The notes: generated by a model not told the origin, from the letters alone. A stretch of 9,928 nucleotides of DNA from Bacteroidia bacterium (GCA_025356795.1 JANXRR010000296.1:1-9928); one strand, 5' to 3'. Counted from the first letter of the stretch, positions 1 through 8,250 are shown. Numbers and translations: made by a program.

Positions 1-1
1 C

Positions 2-847
2 CATTATGTGCGCGACAGGGGTTTTACCTTTGAAGACCAATTAAACATTGATTCCGAACACTTGATGGACAAACCCGTTACCGCTTACAAAAAAGAAGAA
101 CTTTCTGGCACAATACCAATGCTAATATTAGCCCCCACCATTGTTAACGATGGTCGCAAATTATACATAAGTGCTCTGCCTGTTTCTTATCTAAACTCTG
201 ATATTCTTAATTTCCCCAACTATAATAATGTAAAAGTTGGTGGTGTTGATTTTCATGGATTATTTATAAATCAAGGCTCGGATAGTTTACGATTTTTGTC
301 TGCTTTACGAATGAGTGCCACATTCCCATACATTTCACCAAGCACAACCTTGCCTACAGAACCTGCCATTGATATTATGGATGCCGGAATTTCCGACAAT
401 TTTGGAGTTTCTGATGCGGTAAAATTTTTGTATTCATTTAAAGATTGGATCGCTGAAAATACTTCAGGTGTAATTTTTCTATCGATACGCGATTCTCAGA
501 AGCTATCCACTATTGGTGCATCCACCGGGGCTACCATTATCGATAATTTCACTCAGCCCATTGCCACCGTGTATAATAATTTCGAAAACTTTCAAGACAT
601 CCATAATGATAACATGCTTGGGTTTGCTACTTCTTGGTTTAAGGGCTCCATTGATAGAATTGATTTGCAGTACCTACCTACTAGTTATGTTCCAATTCTT
701 CAAAAAATGGATAGCATTAGGCAGCACAGCACACGAGCTTCATTAAGTTGGAGACTTACTACACGAGAAAAGCAAAGTGTGACTGAAACAATTTACCATC
801 CAAAAAACATGGCTGAATTAGATAAGCTTAAACAACTTTTAAAGTAG
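2..847 (+). CDS. Patatin-like phospholipase family protein, C-terminal part (5' truncated by window edge)
   Basis: The frame is open from base 2 (His-Tyr-Val-Arg...), so the GTG at 8 is probably internal and the gene begins upstream of the window. Patatin-like proteins are lipid acyl hydrolases with a Ser-Asp dyad. What is visible is the second half of that domain: an 'SALRMSATFPYI' segment (about residues 98-109 counted from the GTG), which matches the family's 'A-S-x-A-x-P' helix before the active site, then 'MDAGISDNFG' (about 124-133), where D125 of the DAG triplet (codon 380-382) is the expected catalytic Asp and 'DN' follows as usual. The nucleophile GxSxG and the oxyanion Gly-rich loop should lie upstream, outside the window. 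The last 110 or so residues after the domain are not recognisable. The fragment ends in TAG at 845-847. Family call is fairly sure from the DAG block; substrate and localisation cannot be judged from this part. Confidence 0.75.
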   Translation, partial: HYVRDRGFTFEDQLNIDSEHLMDKPVTAYKKEELSGTIPMLILAPTIVNDGRKLYISALPVSYLNSDILNFPNYNNVKVGGVDFHGLFINQGSDSLRFLSALRMSATFPYISPSTTLPTEPAIDIMDAGISDNFGVSDAVKFLYSFKDWIAENTSGVIFLSIRDSQKLSTIGASTGATIIDNFTQPIATVYNNFENFQDIHNDNMLGFATSWFKGSIDRIDLQYLPTSYVPILQKMDSIRQHSTRASLSWRLTTREKQSVTETIYHPKNMAELDKLKQLLK

Positions 848-997
848 CCTTAAAGGAATTTAAAGTCCAAATTATTGTCCCCTATTTGACATTTGATAGC
901 AAAATTCTACTTCCTTTTTAGTGTGCTCGTAGCAAACAAAACTTTTAACTTATGAAGAAGGTTAAAACAGCAACTCTAAAAATTAATGAACTAGAAT

Positions 998-1468
998 ATG
1001 AAAACAGCCATTGCAATCCTAATTTTAACAATTCTTTCCATTCAATCAACGGCCCAAGTGCAACCCGTTGGTAAAGATAATGTGGCCATAGGAGGGTATG
1101 ATGTAGTGTCTTACTTTCTGCCCGGTAAAGCCACTAAAGGCGACCCAGATATTAAGGCAATCTATAAAGGAGTGACCTATTACTTTTTAACTACCGCCAA
1201 TCGAGATGCCTTCGTTTTAACTCCTGAAAAATATTTACCGCAGTATGACGGCTGGTGTGCCCTAGCTGTTGGTCAGCAAAAGAAAAAGGTGAACATCAAT
1301 CCTGAAACTTTTAAAGTAACTGATGGTAAGCTTTATCTTTTTTATAACTCCTCTCATAAACTGAGCGGTACCAAATTCAATTCATTGGAGCCTTGGGTGA
1401 AAGACGAAACCAATCTTATAAAAAAAGCAAATGACAATTGGCCAGCAATAAATGCTAAAAAGAAATGA
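998..1468 (+). CDS. Secreted YHS domain-containing protein
   Basis: This 156-residue protein has an N-terminal signal peptide (residues 1-20: short basic start, hydrophobic ILILTILSI core, 'STA-Q' cleavage-like site), so it is probably exported. The mature part is a single YHS-type domain: 'GGYDVVSYF' (about 32-40), 'YKGVTYYFLTTANRDAF' (56-72), 'PEKYLPQYDGWCALAV' (77-91) and 'KVTDGKLYLFYNS' (106-118). C87 occupies the 'GGYCA' cysteine position of the family. YHS domains are linked to metal handling, but for this stand-alone secreted form the role is unproven. The ATG at 998 was chosen because it places the signal peptide exactly at the N terminus; it is preceded by A-rich sequence without a Shine-Dalgarno motif. 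Its stop overlaps the next gene's ATG (ATGA, 1465-1468), suggesting translational coupling. Length is normal for the family and nothing looks broken. Confidence 0.88.
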   Translation: MKTAIAILILTILSIQSTAQVQPVGKDNVAIGGYDVVSYFLPGKATKGDPDIKAIYKGVTYYFLTTANRDAFVLTPEKYLPQYDGWCALAVGQQKKKVNINPETFKVTDGKLYLFYNSSHKLSGTKFNSLEPWVKDETNLIKKANDNWPAINAKKK

Positions 1469-2040
1469 TGAGTATAATTTCGCCATTTGAATATGTTACA
1501 GTCCTTATCGCAATTATACTAGGCATGGGGCTAACTAAAGTTGTGTCAGGCCTTACCAGCTTGGTTCAACATTCGGAACGCGTAAAAGTTTACTGGCCGC
1601 ATCTCATACTTATAGTTTTAATTTTTATTCTTCACATACAAGAATGGTGGGATACCTACAACCTTCTTACTTTCAAATGGCGCTTGCCAGTGTTTCTTTT
1701 TATAATTTTATACCCTGTTAACTTGTATGTTTTGGCAAGAATAGTTTTCCCAGCTTCTTTTCGAACAAAGGTTATCGACTTGAAAGAATTCTATTTTGAT
1801 AATTTTAGAAGGATTTATTTATTCATTGCCATTTCTGCAGTACTTGCCATTATAGATAACATTTTTATTGCGGGTATCTCGCCACAAGACCAACTAATTC
1901 AGGTGTTTGTACTCTGTACATCACTCCTTTTTGTGGTTAGCAAAAACAAGAATGAAAATTTGCATAAAGCGATGGCTTTGTTTTTACTTAGCATGGCAAT
2001 AGGTGCGTTTGTAGTTACTTGGAATATTTATATCCTTTAA
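1465..2040 (+). CDS. Multi-pass inner-membrane protein of unknown function
   Basis: I do not recognise a named family. The 191-residue product is strongly hydrophobic, with about six candidate membrane segments: roughly residues 10-34, 43-60, 74-95, 116-136, 142-158 and 169-189. The N-terminal 'SPFEYVTVLIAIILGMGLT' pattern and the 'HIQEWWDTYNL' stretch (57-67), with adjacent Trp residues at a membrane edge, resemble short uncharacterised membrane proteins seen in several phyla, but I cannot attach a function. Basic loops lie around 36-41 and 98-116. The start at 1465 overlaps the YHS gene's stop by four bases; a second ATG directly follows at 1468 and could be the true start. Overlap with the secreted YHS gene implies co-transcription and possibly a joint role at the envelope, which is inference only. 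Confidence 0.8.
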   Translation: MMSIISPFEYVTVLIAIILGMGLTKVVSGLTSLVQHSERVKVYWPHLILIVLIFILHIQEWWDTYNLLTFKWRLPVFLFIILYPVNLYVLARIVFPASFRTKVIDLKEFYFDNFRRIYLFIAISAVLAIIDNIFIAGISPQDQLIQVFVLCTSLLFVVSKNKNENLHKAMALFLLSMAIGAFVVTWNIYIL

Positions 2041-2041
2041 A

Positions 2042-2070
2042 TTGCTCACAACTAATAATAATGCGAGCAA
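2042..2070 (+). terminator. Weak inverted repeat after the YHS/membrane-protein unit
   Basis: TTGCTC (2042-2047) is complementary to GAGCAA (2065-2070), with a 17-base loop, two bases after the stop codon at 2038-2040. Position fits a transcription end between the two-gene unit and the sensor kinase, but the stem is only six pairs and no T-run follows, so it may be chance. Confidence 0.2.
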
Positions 2071-2163
2071 CTGAGAGTAAAAGAACTAGAATTGTAACTA
2101 TGAGCTGAGGACTCACCAAACCTTATCAAATTTTTATTACATTAACCAATTGAAACGGTTACC

Positions 2164-4911
2164 ATGAAGCTTATTCTAAGCATTCTATTTTGCAGCATTC
2201 TATTTTCTTCCCTTGGGCAATCAATTAAAATTGATAGCCTCCAAATTCTTTCCAACGAGGTAATCGATAAGATTCAAGTAGATGTAATCAATGAATTATC
2301 ATTTGAATTATTGTCGTATGATAATCAACGAGCCAAGGCAAATGCGGAAAAGGCGTATCAACTAAGCAATGAAATTAGTTATGAAAAAGGCAAAGCAACA
2401 GCGCTTATCTTCATGGGTGTTACTGAATTTATTGTGGGAAATCAAACACGATCATTTCTTAATATCAAAACGAGTGTCAGCATAAGTAAAAAAATAAAAG
2501 CTTACAATCTTCAAGCGTATGGACTCACCTATTTGGGTTCCAATTTTGAAAGCACCAATCAAATGGATTCGGCTTTGTTATGTTTTAACGAAGCCTACAC
2601 TCTTTTAAAAGATATCAATGAGCCCTATTATCTATCCTTCTTGTATTTGCATTTAGCTGACTATTATAAAATCAAGAATCAACCTGATTTGCAATTAGAC
2701 TATTTAAAAAAATGTTGGGCTGTGCGACAAAACCTAAAAGAAAAAAAATACTTGGTTTGGGCCGGCCAATTCCTTGCATCTTATTATATAGAACATGGTG
2801 ATTACAAGGAATCATTTTCTTACTTAAAACAAGCTCAGGCGGCACTAGCAAAAGATACAGTTGATAACGAGGAAATAAGTTTTATATACAAGCAGAGGGC
2901 TATTATTGAAATAAATAAAGGCAATTATTCACAAGCATTTGATTTATTGACAAAGGCCAAAAAATACTTTGAACGAAATTCAGATAAAGTTGAACTCATT
3001 GATATCCAATCTGAAATAGGCTATATTTTTATGGATATCGCCAACTATGAGCTTGCACTAAAAAATTATTTTGAAGCTTTATCGCGTGCAGAGAAATACG
3101 GATATGAATTAGCGCAAACAAAATTGCTATTTCGTATTGCCTGGGTATATTATCAACTAAAGCAAGACAGGCAATCGGAAGAATATATTAAAAAATCGCT
3201 TGTCGCAGCCCGAACCCATCATCATAAAGCTGAACAAGCCTTCGCGCTCAATCTTTTGGGCCTTATGGCCGAGCGACAAAATAAAATCAATGAATCAGTT
3301 ATTTTCTTTAATGAAGCTTTAGGAATCAGAAGAAGCATAAATCATAAAAATGGAGTTGCAAGCACCCTTCTCAATATAGGTACATTATTAGAAAAAGAAG
3401 GGAAATATAGTGAAGCGTTGAAGCATTATACCCAGAGCTTGACAATGGAAGAATCCAGTGGCCATAATTTAGGCAAAGCCTATTGTTATCAGGGCCTGGG
3501 GCAACTCTATATCAAAATGAAAGATTTTAAAAAAGCTGATTTCTACCTTTCCCAAGCTACACTCTTGTCGCAGCAGATAAAGGCAGGAAATTTACTGGTT
3601 GAGATTCTAAAAAATAAAAGAGAATTACTGCTTGCCCAAAAAAAATATGCTCAGGCTATAATATATTCTATTCAATATGACAATCTTAAAGATTCCATTT
3701 TTAATCAAAACATAAGCAATCGCATTTCTACACTTCAAAATATTTTTCAGTTTGAGCAAAAGGAGAATAAAATAATAATTCTAAATCAATATCGCGAGCT
3801 TCAGCAAAAGAAACTTGAAGTGCAAGATTCACTAATAAGACAGCAAGAAATTATCATAATTGTTGGCGGCATTGGCTTTTTCATTCTTTGCCTGATTGCT
3901 TTTGTCATCTATAAATACTATTCAAAAGTAAAAGCACTTAATAAAGAAATATCTGAAAGCAATGAAGAAATTCAAGCTCAGGCAGAGGAATTAACTGAAT
4001 CAAATCAAGAATTGTCAAAATTAAATCGTGAAATTCAAGAACGAAATGAGGAGATTTCAACGCAAGCAGAAGAATTAATAGAAGGTAATGAAAGTTTAGT
4101 AAGACTTAATATAGCCGTTAACGAAAAAAATGAAGAGATACAGGCACAGGCAGAAGAACTTATTGAAAGCAATCAAGTTATTTCAAATATCAACAATACA
4201 CTGGAAGAACGTATTGAAGAACGCACAGCCGAATTAAAACAAGCATACAAAGAGCTTGATACATTCTTCTATCGATCGTCACATGATTTTAGAAGGCCAC
4301 TCACTACTTTTATGGGCCTTGCCGAAGTAGCAAAAATTACTGTGAAAGATACCGTTGCGTTAGAGCTTTTCAATAAAGTAAATGAGACTGCGCACAACTT
4401 GGATAAGATGTTAATGAAGTTACAGTCGATTAGCGACTTAGGTGTGCAGGAATCTCTTTACAAAGAAATTATTATTCACGAATTCTTTCAGCAGAAGCTA
4501 GATACTTTTAATTCTGAATTGCTTCAAAAGAATATAAAAATAAAAGTTGAAGTAGACCAAAAGCTCTCGTTCCAATCGTATCCAGCCTTGGTTAAAATTA
4601 TATTGGTAAACTTGATTGAAAATGCAATCGCCTTCCGTGGATTTCATGAGCCTTTTATCTTATTGAAAGCTTATCAAAAAGATAACTGCATTGTGGTAGA
4701 AGTAATAGATAATGGGCAAGGCATTGAGCCCGATCTTACTTCTCGAGTATTTGATATGTATTACAGAGGCAGCGAGCACTCTAAAGGAAATGGCTTAGGG
4801 CTTTACATTGTTAAAAAAGCGGCTGATAAGTTAAAGGCAACAATAAACTTAGAAAGCGAAGTAGGCAAGGGATCAAAGATCTCTATCTTTTTTCCAACTA
4901 ATATTGGATGA
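2164..4911 (+). CDS. TPR-containing sensor histidine kinase (hybrid-less, membrane-anchored)
   Basis: This 915-residue protein is a two-component sensor kinase. In order: signal peptide (1-19), a helical sensor region of tetratricopeptide repeats (about 45-510, with motifs such as 'A..LLNIGTLLEKEGKYSEALKHY'-type helix pairs), one transmembrane helix (about 563-583, preceded by QQE and followed by YKYYSK), a long coiled coil (590-699) containing three tandem 28-residue units, then the kinase core. The core has the H box 'SSHDFRRPL' with phospho-acceptor H707, the N box 'LVNLIENA' (N816, N820), G1 'DNGQGI' (D849-I854), the F box around F863 and G2 'GNGLGL' (875-880), so it looks catalytically intact. 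The TPR region is predicted to face the periplasm. There is no receiver domain and no response-regulator gene in the window, so its partner is unknown. The gene stands alone in orientation and converges on the downstream minus-strand gene with a 10-base gap. The ATG at 2164 puts the signal peptide at the N terminus. Confidence 0.93.
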   Translation: MKLILSILFCSILFSSLGQSIKIDSLQILSNEVIDKIQVDVINELSFELLSYDNQRAKANAEKAYQLSNEISYEKGKATALIFMGVTEFIVGNQTRSFLNIKTSVSISKKIKAYNLQAYGLTYLGSNFESTNQMDSALLCFNEAYTLLKDINEPYYLSFLYLHLADYYKIKNQPDLQLDYLKKCWAVRQNLKEKKYLVWAGQFLASYYIEHGDYKESFSYLKQAQAALAKDTVDNEEISFIYKQRAIIEINKGNYSQAFDLLTKAKKYFERNSDKVELIDIQSEIGYIFMDIANYELALKNYFEALSRAEKYGYELAQTKLLFRIAWVYYQLKQDRQSEEYIKKSLVAARTHHHKAEQAFALNLLGLMAERQNKINESVIFFNEALGIRRSINHKNGVASTLLNIGTLLEKEGKYSEALKHYTQSLTMEESSGHNLGKAYCYQGLGQLYIKMKDFKKADFYLSQATLLSQQIKAGNLLVEILKNKRELLLAQKKYAQAIIYSIQYDNLKDSIFNQNISNRISTLQNIFQFEQKENKIIILNQYRELQQKKLEVQDSLIRQQEIIIIVGGIGFFILCLIAFVIYKYYSKVKALNKEISESNEEIQAQAEELTESNQELSKLNREIQERNEEISTQAEELIEGNESLVRLNIAVNEKNEEIQAQAEELIESNQVISNINNTLEERIEERTAELKQAYKELDTFFYRSSHDFRRPLTTFMGLAEVAKITVKDTVALELFNKVNETAHNLDKMLMKLQSISDLGVQESLYKEIIIHEFFQQKLDTFNSELLQKNIKIKVEVDQKLSFQSYPALVKIILVNLIENAIAFRGFHEPFILLKAYQKDNCIVVEVIDNGQGIEPDLTSRVFDMYYRGSEHSKGNGLGLYIVKKAADKLKATINLESEVGKGSKISIFFPTNIG
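3961..4212 (+). repeat. Three tandem 84-bp coding repeats (28-residue coiled-coil units)
   Basis: Units run 3961-4044, 4045-4128 and 4129-4212 (kinase residues 600-627, 628-655, 656-683) with no gap between them. Each begins NEEI and contains QAEEL; units 1 and 3 share 15 of their first 16 residues. Twenty-eight residues equal four heptads, so adding or removing a unit keeps coiled-coil register. The preceding 'LNKEISES' resembles the end of a unit ('LNREIQER'), suggesting a partial fourth copy. The DNA of units 1 and 3 differs at many third positions despite near-identical protein, so the repeat is old and kept at protein level. Confidence 0.9.
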
Positions 4912-4921
4912 ATATTTTTTT

Positions 4922-5572
4922 TTAATTAAAGGCATATCCTAAAACAGCCACCACATGACATGCTGTGCCTGCCAATACAAATAGATGCCATATAAAATGA
5001 CTGTAGCGAATACGTTCGGACACAAAGAAAATAACACCTAAAGAATACATAACCCCACCTGCCAGCAGCCAAAATAATCCCCTACCGGGCATGTTTATCC
5101 AAAGTGGTTTTACGGCAAGCACCGCAAGCCAACCCATGCCAAGATAAAGGGCAGTGGAGAGCTTACTGCTATGCGCCCCGGCTATAGATTTTAACAGTAC
5201 ACCTAACACGGCCAATGTCCAGACTACACCAAATAATATCCAGCCCCAGGCACCTTTTAAAATGATTAATGTAAGTGGTGTGTAAGTGCCAGCGATTAGC
5301 AAGAAGATGGCCGCATGATCAAAGATATTAAAAACACGTTTTGTTTTGCTACGAGGCAAGGCATGATAAAGAGTGGACGCTAAATATAAAATCATCATGG
5401 AAGCTCCAAATACACTGGAAGCTACAATAGCCGAAGCACCGTAGGGGATAGCCTTCATTATCATAATGGGTGTAACTGCGACAGCACCTAAAAAACCAAC
5501 GCCATGACTGATGCTATTGGCTATCTCCTCACCAAGGGTCTGACCGCGTTTTATTTTTGCAGATTTACTCAT
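4922..5572 (-). CDS. trhA: Hemolysin III / PAQR-family membrane protein
   Basis: This 216-residue, seven-helix membrane protein matches the hemolysin III (YqfA/TrhA) family, bacterial relatives of the PAQR receptors. Visible family features are the N-terminal 'GEEIANSISHGVGF' (14-27), 'STLYH' (66-70; S66 and H70), 'FDHAAIFLLIAGTYTP' (84-99; D85), and the C-terminal 'SHFIWHLFVLAGT' (191-203) with an H192-x3-H196 pair. In the PAQR superfamily one Asp and three His in these motifs bind zinc, and all are present here. Members have been linked to membrane-lipid and fluidity homeostasis; cytolytic activity implied by the old name is not established for most. Length is typical. The start ATG at 5570-5572 precedes 'SKSAKIKRGQ', a basic cytoplasmic tail. 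It is divergent from the dehydratase gene (95-base shared upstream region) and convergent with the sensor kinase. The symbol follows the E. coli family name and rests on similarity only. Confidence 0.9.
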   Translation of the reverse strand: MSKSAKIKRGQTLGEEIANSISHGVGFLGAVAVTPIMIMKAIPYGASAIVASSVFGASMMILYLASTLYHALPRSKTKRVFNIFDHAAIFLLIAGTYTPLTLIILKGAWGWILFGVVWTLAVLGVLLKSIAGAHSSKLSTALYLGMGWLAVLAVKPLWINMPGRGLFWLLAGGVMYSLGVIFFVSERIRYSHFIWHLFVLAGTACHVVAVLGYAFN

Positions 5573-5667
5573 AAACTCAATTCTGTATTTGACAAAGATC
5601 GCATATTAAAAATCTTATACACTGTTTAATTTCTTTAGCCATCTTTATGTGTTGATTTGAAAATACG

Positions 5668-7380
5668 ATGGAAAAAAAACTGCGCAGTCAAGGTTGGTTT
5701 GGGAAAACAGGTAAAGATGGATTCATCTACCGAGCTTGGATGAAAAATCAGGGGATACCCGATTATGAATTTCGCGACAAGCCCGTGATCGGAATTTGTA
5801 ATACGTGGTCTGAGTTAACCCCCTGCAACGCTCATTTTCGTGAATTGGCAGAATCTGTTAAGCGGGGCATCTCTGAAGCAGGAGGTTTTCCAGTAGAGTT
5901 TCCCGTTATGTCGCTCGGAGAAACACTGATAAAACCCACGGCTATGATATATCGCAATCTCGTAAGTATGGATGTGGAAGAATCTATCCGTGCCAACCCT
6001 TTAGATGGAGTAGTGTTACTTTGTGGTTGCGATAAAACAACACCCGCGTTGGTTATGGGGGCTTGTAGCGTTAACATTCCCACAATAGTAGTTTCTGGCG
6101 GATCCATGCTTACGGGCAAATATCAAGGCCACGATATTGGCACCAGCGATATTTGGAGGTTTAATGATGCCGTAAGAACTGGCAACATGTCGCAAGAAGA
6201 GCTTACCGTTGCTGAAGCCTGTATGGCTCGCAGCAGAGGCCATTGCGCAGTCATGGGAACGGCCTCCACCATGGCGTGTATGGTAGAATCCTTAGGACTT
6301 TCTCTTCCGGGAAATGCAGCTATACCCGCAGCCGATTCGAGAAGAAAAGTAATGGCACAATTATCGGGCATACGTATTGTTGAAATGGTAAAAGAGAATT
6401 TGAAACCCTCTGATATTTTATCCCGAAAGGCATTTGAGAATGCTATTATCATCAACGCTGCACTGGGTGGCTCCACTAACTTTATCATTCACTTATTGGC
6501 TATTGCTGGACGAATAGAAATACCTTTGGAGTTGAATGATTTTGATACTTTATCAGCCAACATTCCATTCATCGTAAACCTTCAGCCTTCTGGAAGATAT
6601 TTTATGGAAGACTTTTACTATGCAGGCGGATTGCCAGCTGTGATGAAAGAACTTGAACATCATCTAAATAACAGTTGCCTAACTGTTAATGGGAAAACCA
6701 TTCAAGAAAATTATCACTCAGCGAAATGCTATAATCGTGAAATTATTGCCAGCGTTGATCAACCTTTCAATTCGTTGGCTGGTGTTGCAATCTTAAAAGG
6801 GAACTTATGCGAGAATGGAGCGGTGATCAAACCATCGGCAGCAAGCCCGCATCTACTGAACCATTCAGGGAAAGCAGTAGTGTTTGAGGACATAGATGAT
6901 TATAAAAGTAGGATTGACCTAGCCGATCTTGAAGTAGACGAAACCAGTATTTTAGTGTTGAAAAATGTTGGGCCCATTGGCTACCCTGGTATGCCCGAAG
7001 TAGGTAACATGGCGTTGCCGAAAAAAATATTGACCAAAGGTATCCATGACATGATTAGAATTTCTGATGGTCGCATGAGTGGCACTGGCTTCGGCACAGT
7101 AATTCTTCATGCTTCACCCGAAGCAGCGCTTGGTGGGAATTTCGCCATGGTTCAAAATGGAGATGTGATACACTTAGATGTTGCCAATCGTATTTTAAAC
7201 CTGGAGATTTCGGAACATGAACTTCAAAAAAGAAAAGAGAATTGGAGATCTTCTCATAAAAATTACGGACGTGGTTATATAAGCCTTTATCAGCAGCAGG
7301 TAGAACAGGCGCACTTAGGAGCTGATATGAGTTTTTTGAAAGGTAACTCAGGAAGTGAAGTAACAAGGGACTCACATTAG
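5668..7380 (+). CDS. IlvD/Edd-family sugar-acid dehydratase (L-arabinonate dehydratase-like)
   Basis: This 570-residue enzyme belongs to the iron-sulfur dehydratase family that converts aldonic acids to 2-keto-3-deoxy acids. From memory of the characterised Rhizobium L-arabinonate dehydratase, similarity runs end to end, from 'KLRSQ.W' to the terminal '..DSH', closer than to branched-chain IlvD or phosphogluconate Edd. The three expected [2Fe-2S] cysteines are present: C53 in 'LTPCN', C121 in 'GCDKTTP', C193 in 'GHCAVMGTAS'. D122 and K123 follow C121 at metal-site positions, E85 sits in 'LGETL', and S471 in 'RISDGRMSGTGFG' is the expected catalytic serine. 'NAAIPAADSRRKVMAQL' and 'GGSTNFIIHLLAIAGR' are further signatures. 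It is cytoplasmic by absence of signals. It is followed after 40 bases by an SDR gene in the same direction, likely one transcript. Substrate (L-arabinonate, D-xylonate, D-fuconate or similar) cannot be fixed from sequence. No clear Shine-Dalgarno; ATG at 5668 gives family-length N terminus. Confidence 0.9.
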   Translation: MEKKLRSQGWFGKTGKDGFIYRAWMKNQGIPDYEFRDKPVIGICNTWSELTPCNAHFRELAESVKRGISEAGGFPVEFPVMSLGETLIKPTAMIYRNLVSMDVEESIRANPLDGVVLLCGCDKTTPALVMGACSVNIPTIVVSGGSMLTGKYQGHDIGTSDIWRFNDAVRTGNMSQEELTVAEACMARSRGHCAVMGTASTMACMVESLGLSLPGNAAIPAADSRRKVMAQLSGIRIVEMVKENLKPSDILSRKAFENAIIINAALGGSTNFIIHLLAIAGRIEIPLELNDFDTLSANIPFIVNLQPSGRYFMEDFYYAGGLPAVMKELEHHLNNSCLTVNGKTIQENYHSAKCYNREIIASVDQPFNSLAGVAILKGNLCENGAVIKPSAASPHLLNHSGKAVVFEDIDDYKSRIDLADLEVDETSILVLKNVGPIGYPGMPEVGNMALPKKILTKGIHDMIRISDGRMSGTGFGTVILHASPEAALGGNFAMVQNGDVIHLDVANRILNLEISEHELQKRKENWRSSHKNYGRGYISLYQQQVEQAHLGADMSFLKGNSGSEVTRDSH

Positions 7381-7420
7381 TTTAACGATCAAGGGTAGTG
7401 ATTCAAAAAAGCTAAATAGC

Positions 7421-8182
7421 ATGGAAAGATTCAAAAATAAAACAGCCATTGTTACTGGCGCAGGTCGAGGGATAGGCTTAGAAATCTGTCGGCAATTAGT
7501 AGCACAAGGTGCCAATGTTTTACTAAATGACCTTGAACCAGAGTTAGCAAAAACAGCAGCAGCGTCTATTAACAAAGCCCCCGGCCATTGCGCTTCTTTT
7601 GCTGGAGATGCCAGCGATACCTTCTTCATACAGCAAATGGTTGCAGAAGCAATAACTTTTTATGGGCAACTTGATATTGTAATTGCCAATGCGGGAATCA
7701 CCTTATTTGGTGATTTCTTTGATTACAAACCAGAAGACTTTAATCAAGTAATGGCTGTAAACTTACGGGGAAGTTTCTTTCTTGTACAAGCTGCTGCGCA
7801 ACGCATGAGAAAACAACAAACCGGTGGAAGCCTTTTATTAATGTCATCCGTTACGGGGCATCAGGCCCATAAAAATTTAGCTGCTTATGGCATGAGCAAA
7901 GCGGCTCTAGAAATGCTCGCAAAAACATTGGTTCTAGAACTATCCCCTTATCATATTACCATCAATGCCATAGCTCCTGGTGCTACTATGACTGAGCGCA
8001 CAAGCAATGATCCTACGTATGAAAACACATGGTCCAGTATTACACCCATGGGCAGGCCCGCCCACACGTTTGATATTGCAAACGCTGCCTTGTTTTTAGT
8101 TTCAGCGGAAGCCAGGCACATTACAGGCCAATCCCTAATAATTGATGGTGGTTGGACAAGCGTGAGCCCTTCACCCTATTGA
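7421..8182 (+). CDS. Classical short-chain dehydrogenase/reductase, probable sugar or keto-deoxy-acid dehydrogenase
   Basis: This 253-residue protein is a complete classical SDR with a Rossmann fold. The cofactor loop is 'TGAGRGIG' (12-19). D37 at the end of strand 2 ('LLNDLE') favours NAD over NADP by the usual SDR rule. 'ANAG' (89-92), N114, S143 ('LLMSSVTG'), Y156 and K160 ('YGMSK') form the structural and catalytic tetrad Asn-Ser-Tyr-Lys. 'NAIAPGATMTE' (182-192) and the C-terminal 'GQSLIIDGGWTS' are standard. It lies 40 bases after the sugar-acid dehydratase in the same direction, so it may oxidise the aldose to its lactone before dehydration, or oxidise the 2-keto-3-deoxy product afterwards, as in the L-fucose and L-rhamnose variants. 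The sequence alone does not choose between them. Annotation as FabG would be a common mis-transfer; the neighbourhood argues for catabolism. Confidence 0.88.
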   Translation: MERFKNKTAIVTGAGRGIGLEICRQLVAQGANVLLNDLEPELAKTAAASINKAPGHCASFAGDASDTFFIQQMVAEAITFYGQLDIVIANAGITLFGDFFDYKPEDFNQVMAVNLRGSFFLVQAAAQRMRKQQTGGSLLLMSSVTGHQAHKNLAAYGMSKAALEMLAKTLVLELSPYHITINAIAPGATMTERTSNDPTYENTWSSITPMGRPAHTFDIANAALFLVSAEARHITGQSLIIDGGWTSVSPSPY

Positions 8183-8250
8183 TGATGAGCAACAGTAAAC
8201 CAAGAACGGCAGCTTGAATCAACTGATTTCGCAGATCATAACCCACCTGA

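Noticed and set aside
513..746. 77-codon plus-strand ORF inside the patatin-like gene
   Set aside because: Out-of-frame shadow of the patatin-like coding sequence with no family resemblance.
952..1074. A 40-codon ORF (MKKVKTATLKINELEY...) starting upstream of and overlapping the YHS gene in another frame
   Set aside because: It overlaps the signal-peptide coding region out of frame, has no recognisable features, and the YHS start at 998 is well supported. Possible upstream ORF at most.
2061..2108. 15-codon ORF in the gap before the sensor kinase
   Set aside because: Too short, no recognisable motif, no ribosome binding signal.
5593..5600. Minus-strand GATCTTTG as a -7 box for the hemolysin III gene
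   Set aside because: One mismatch to TAnnTTTG but no matching -33 element; too weak to call.
5573..5667. TTGACA at 5589-5594 as a sigma-70-like -35 box in the divergent region
   Set aside because: No TATAAT-like -10 lies at 16-18 bases, and this phylum uses different promoter elements.
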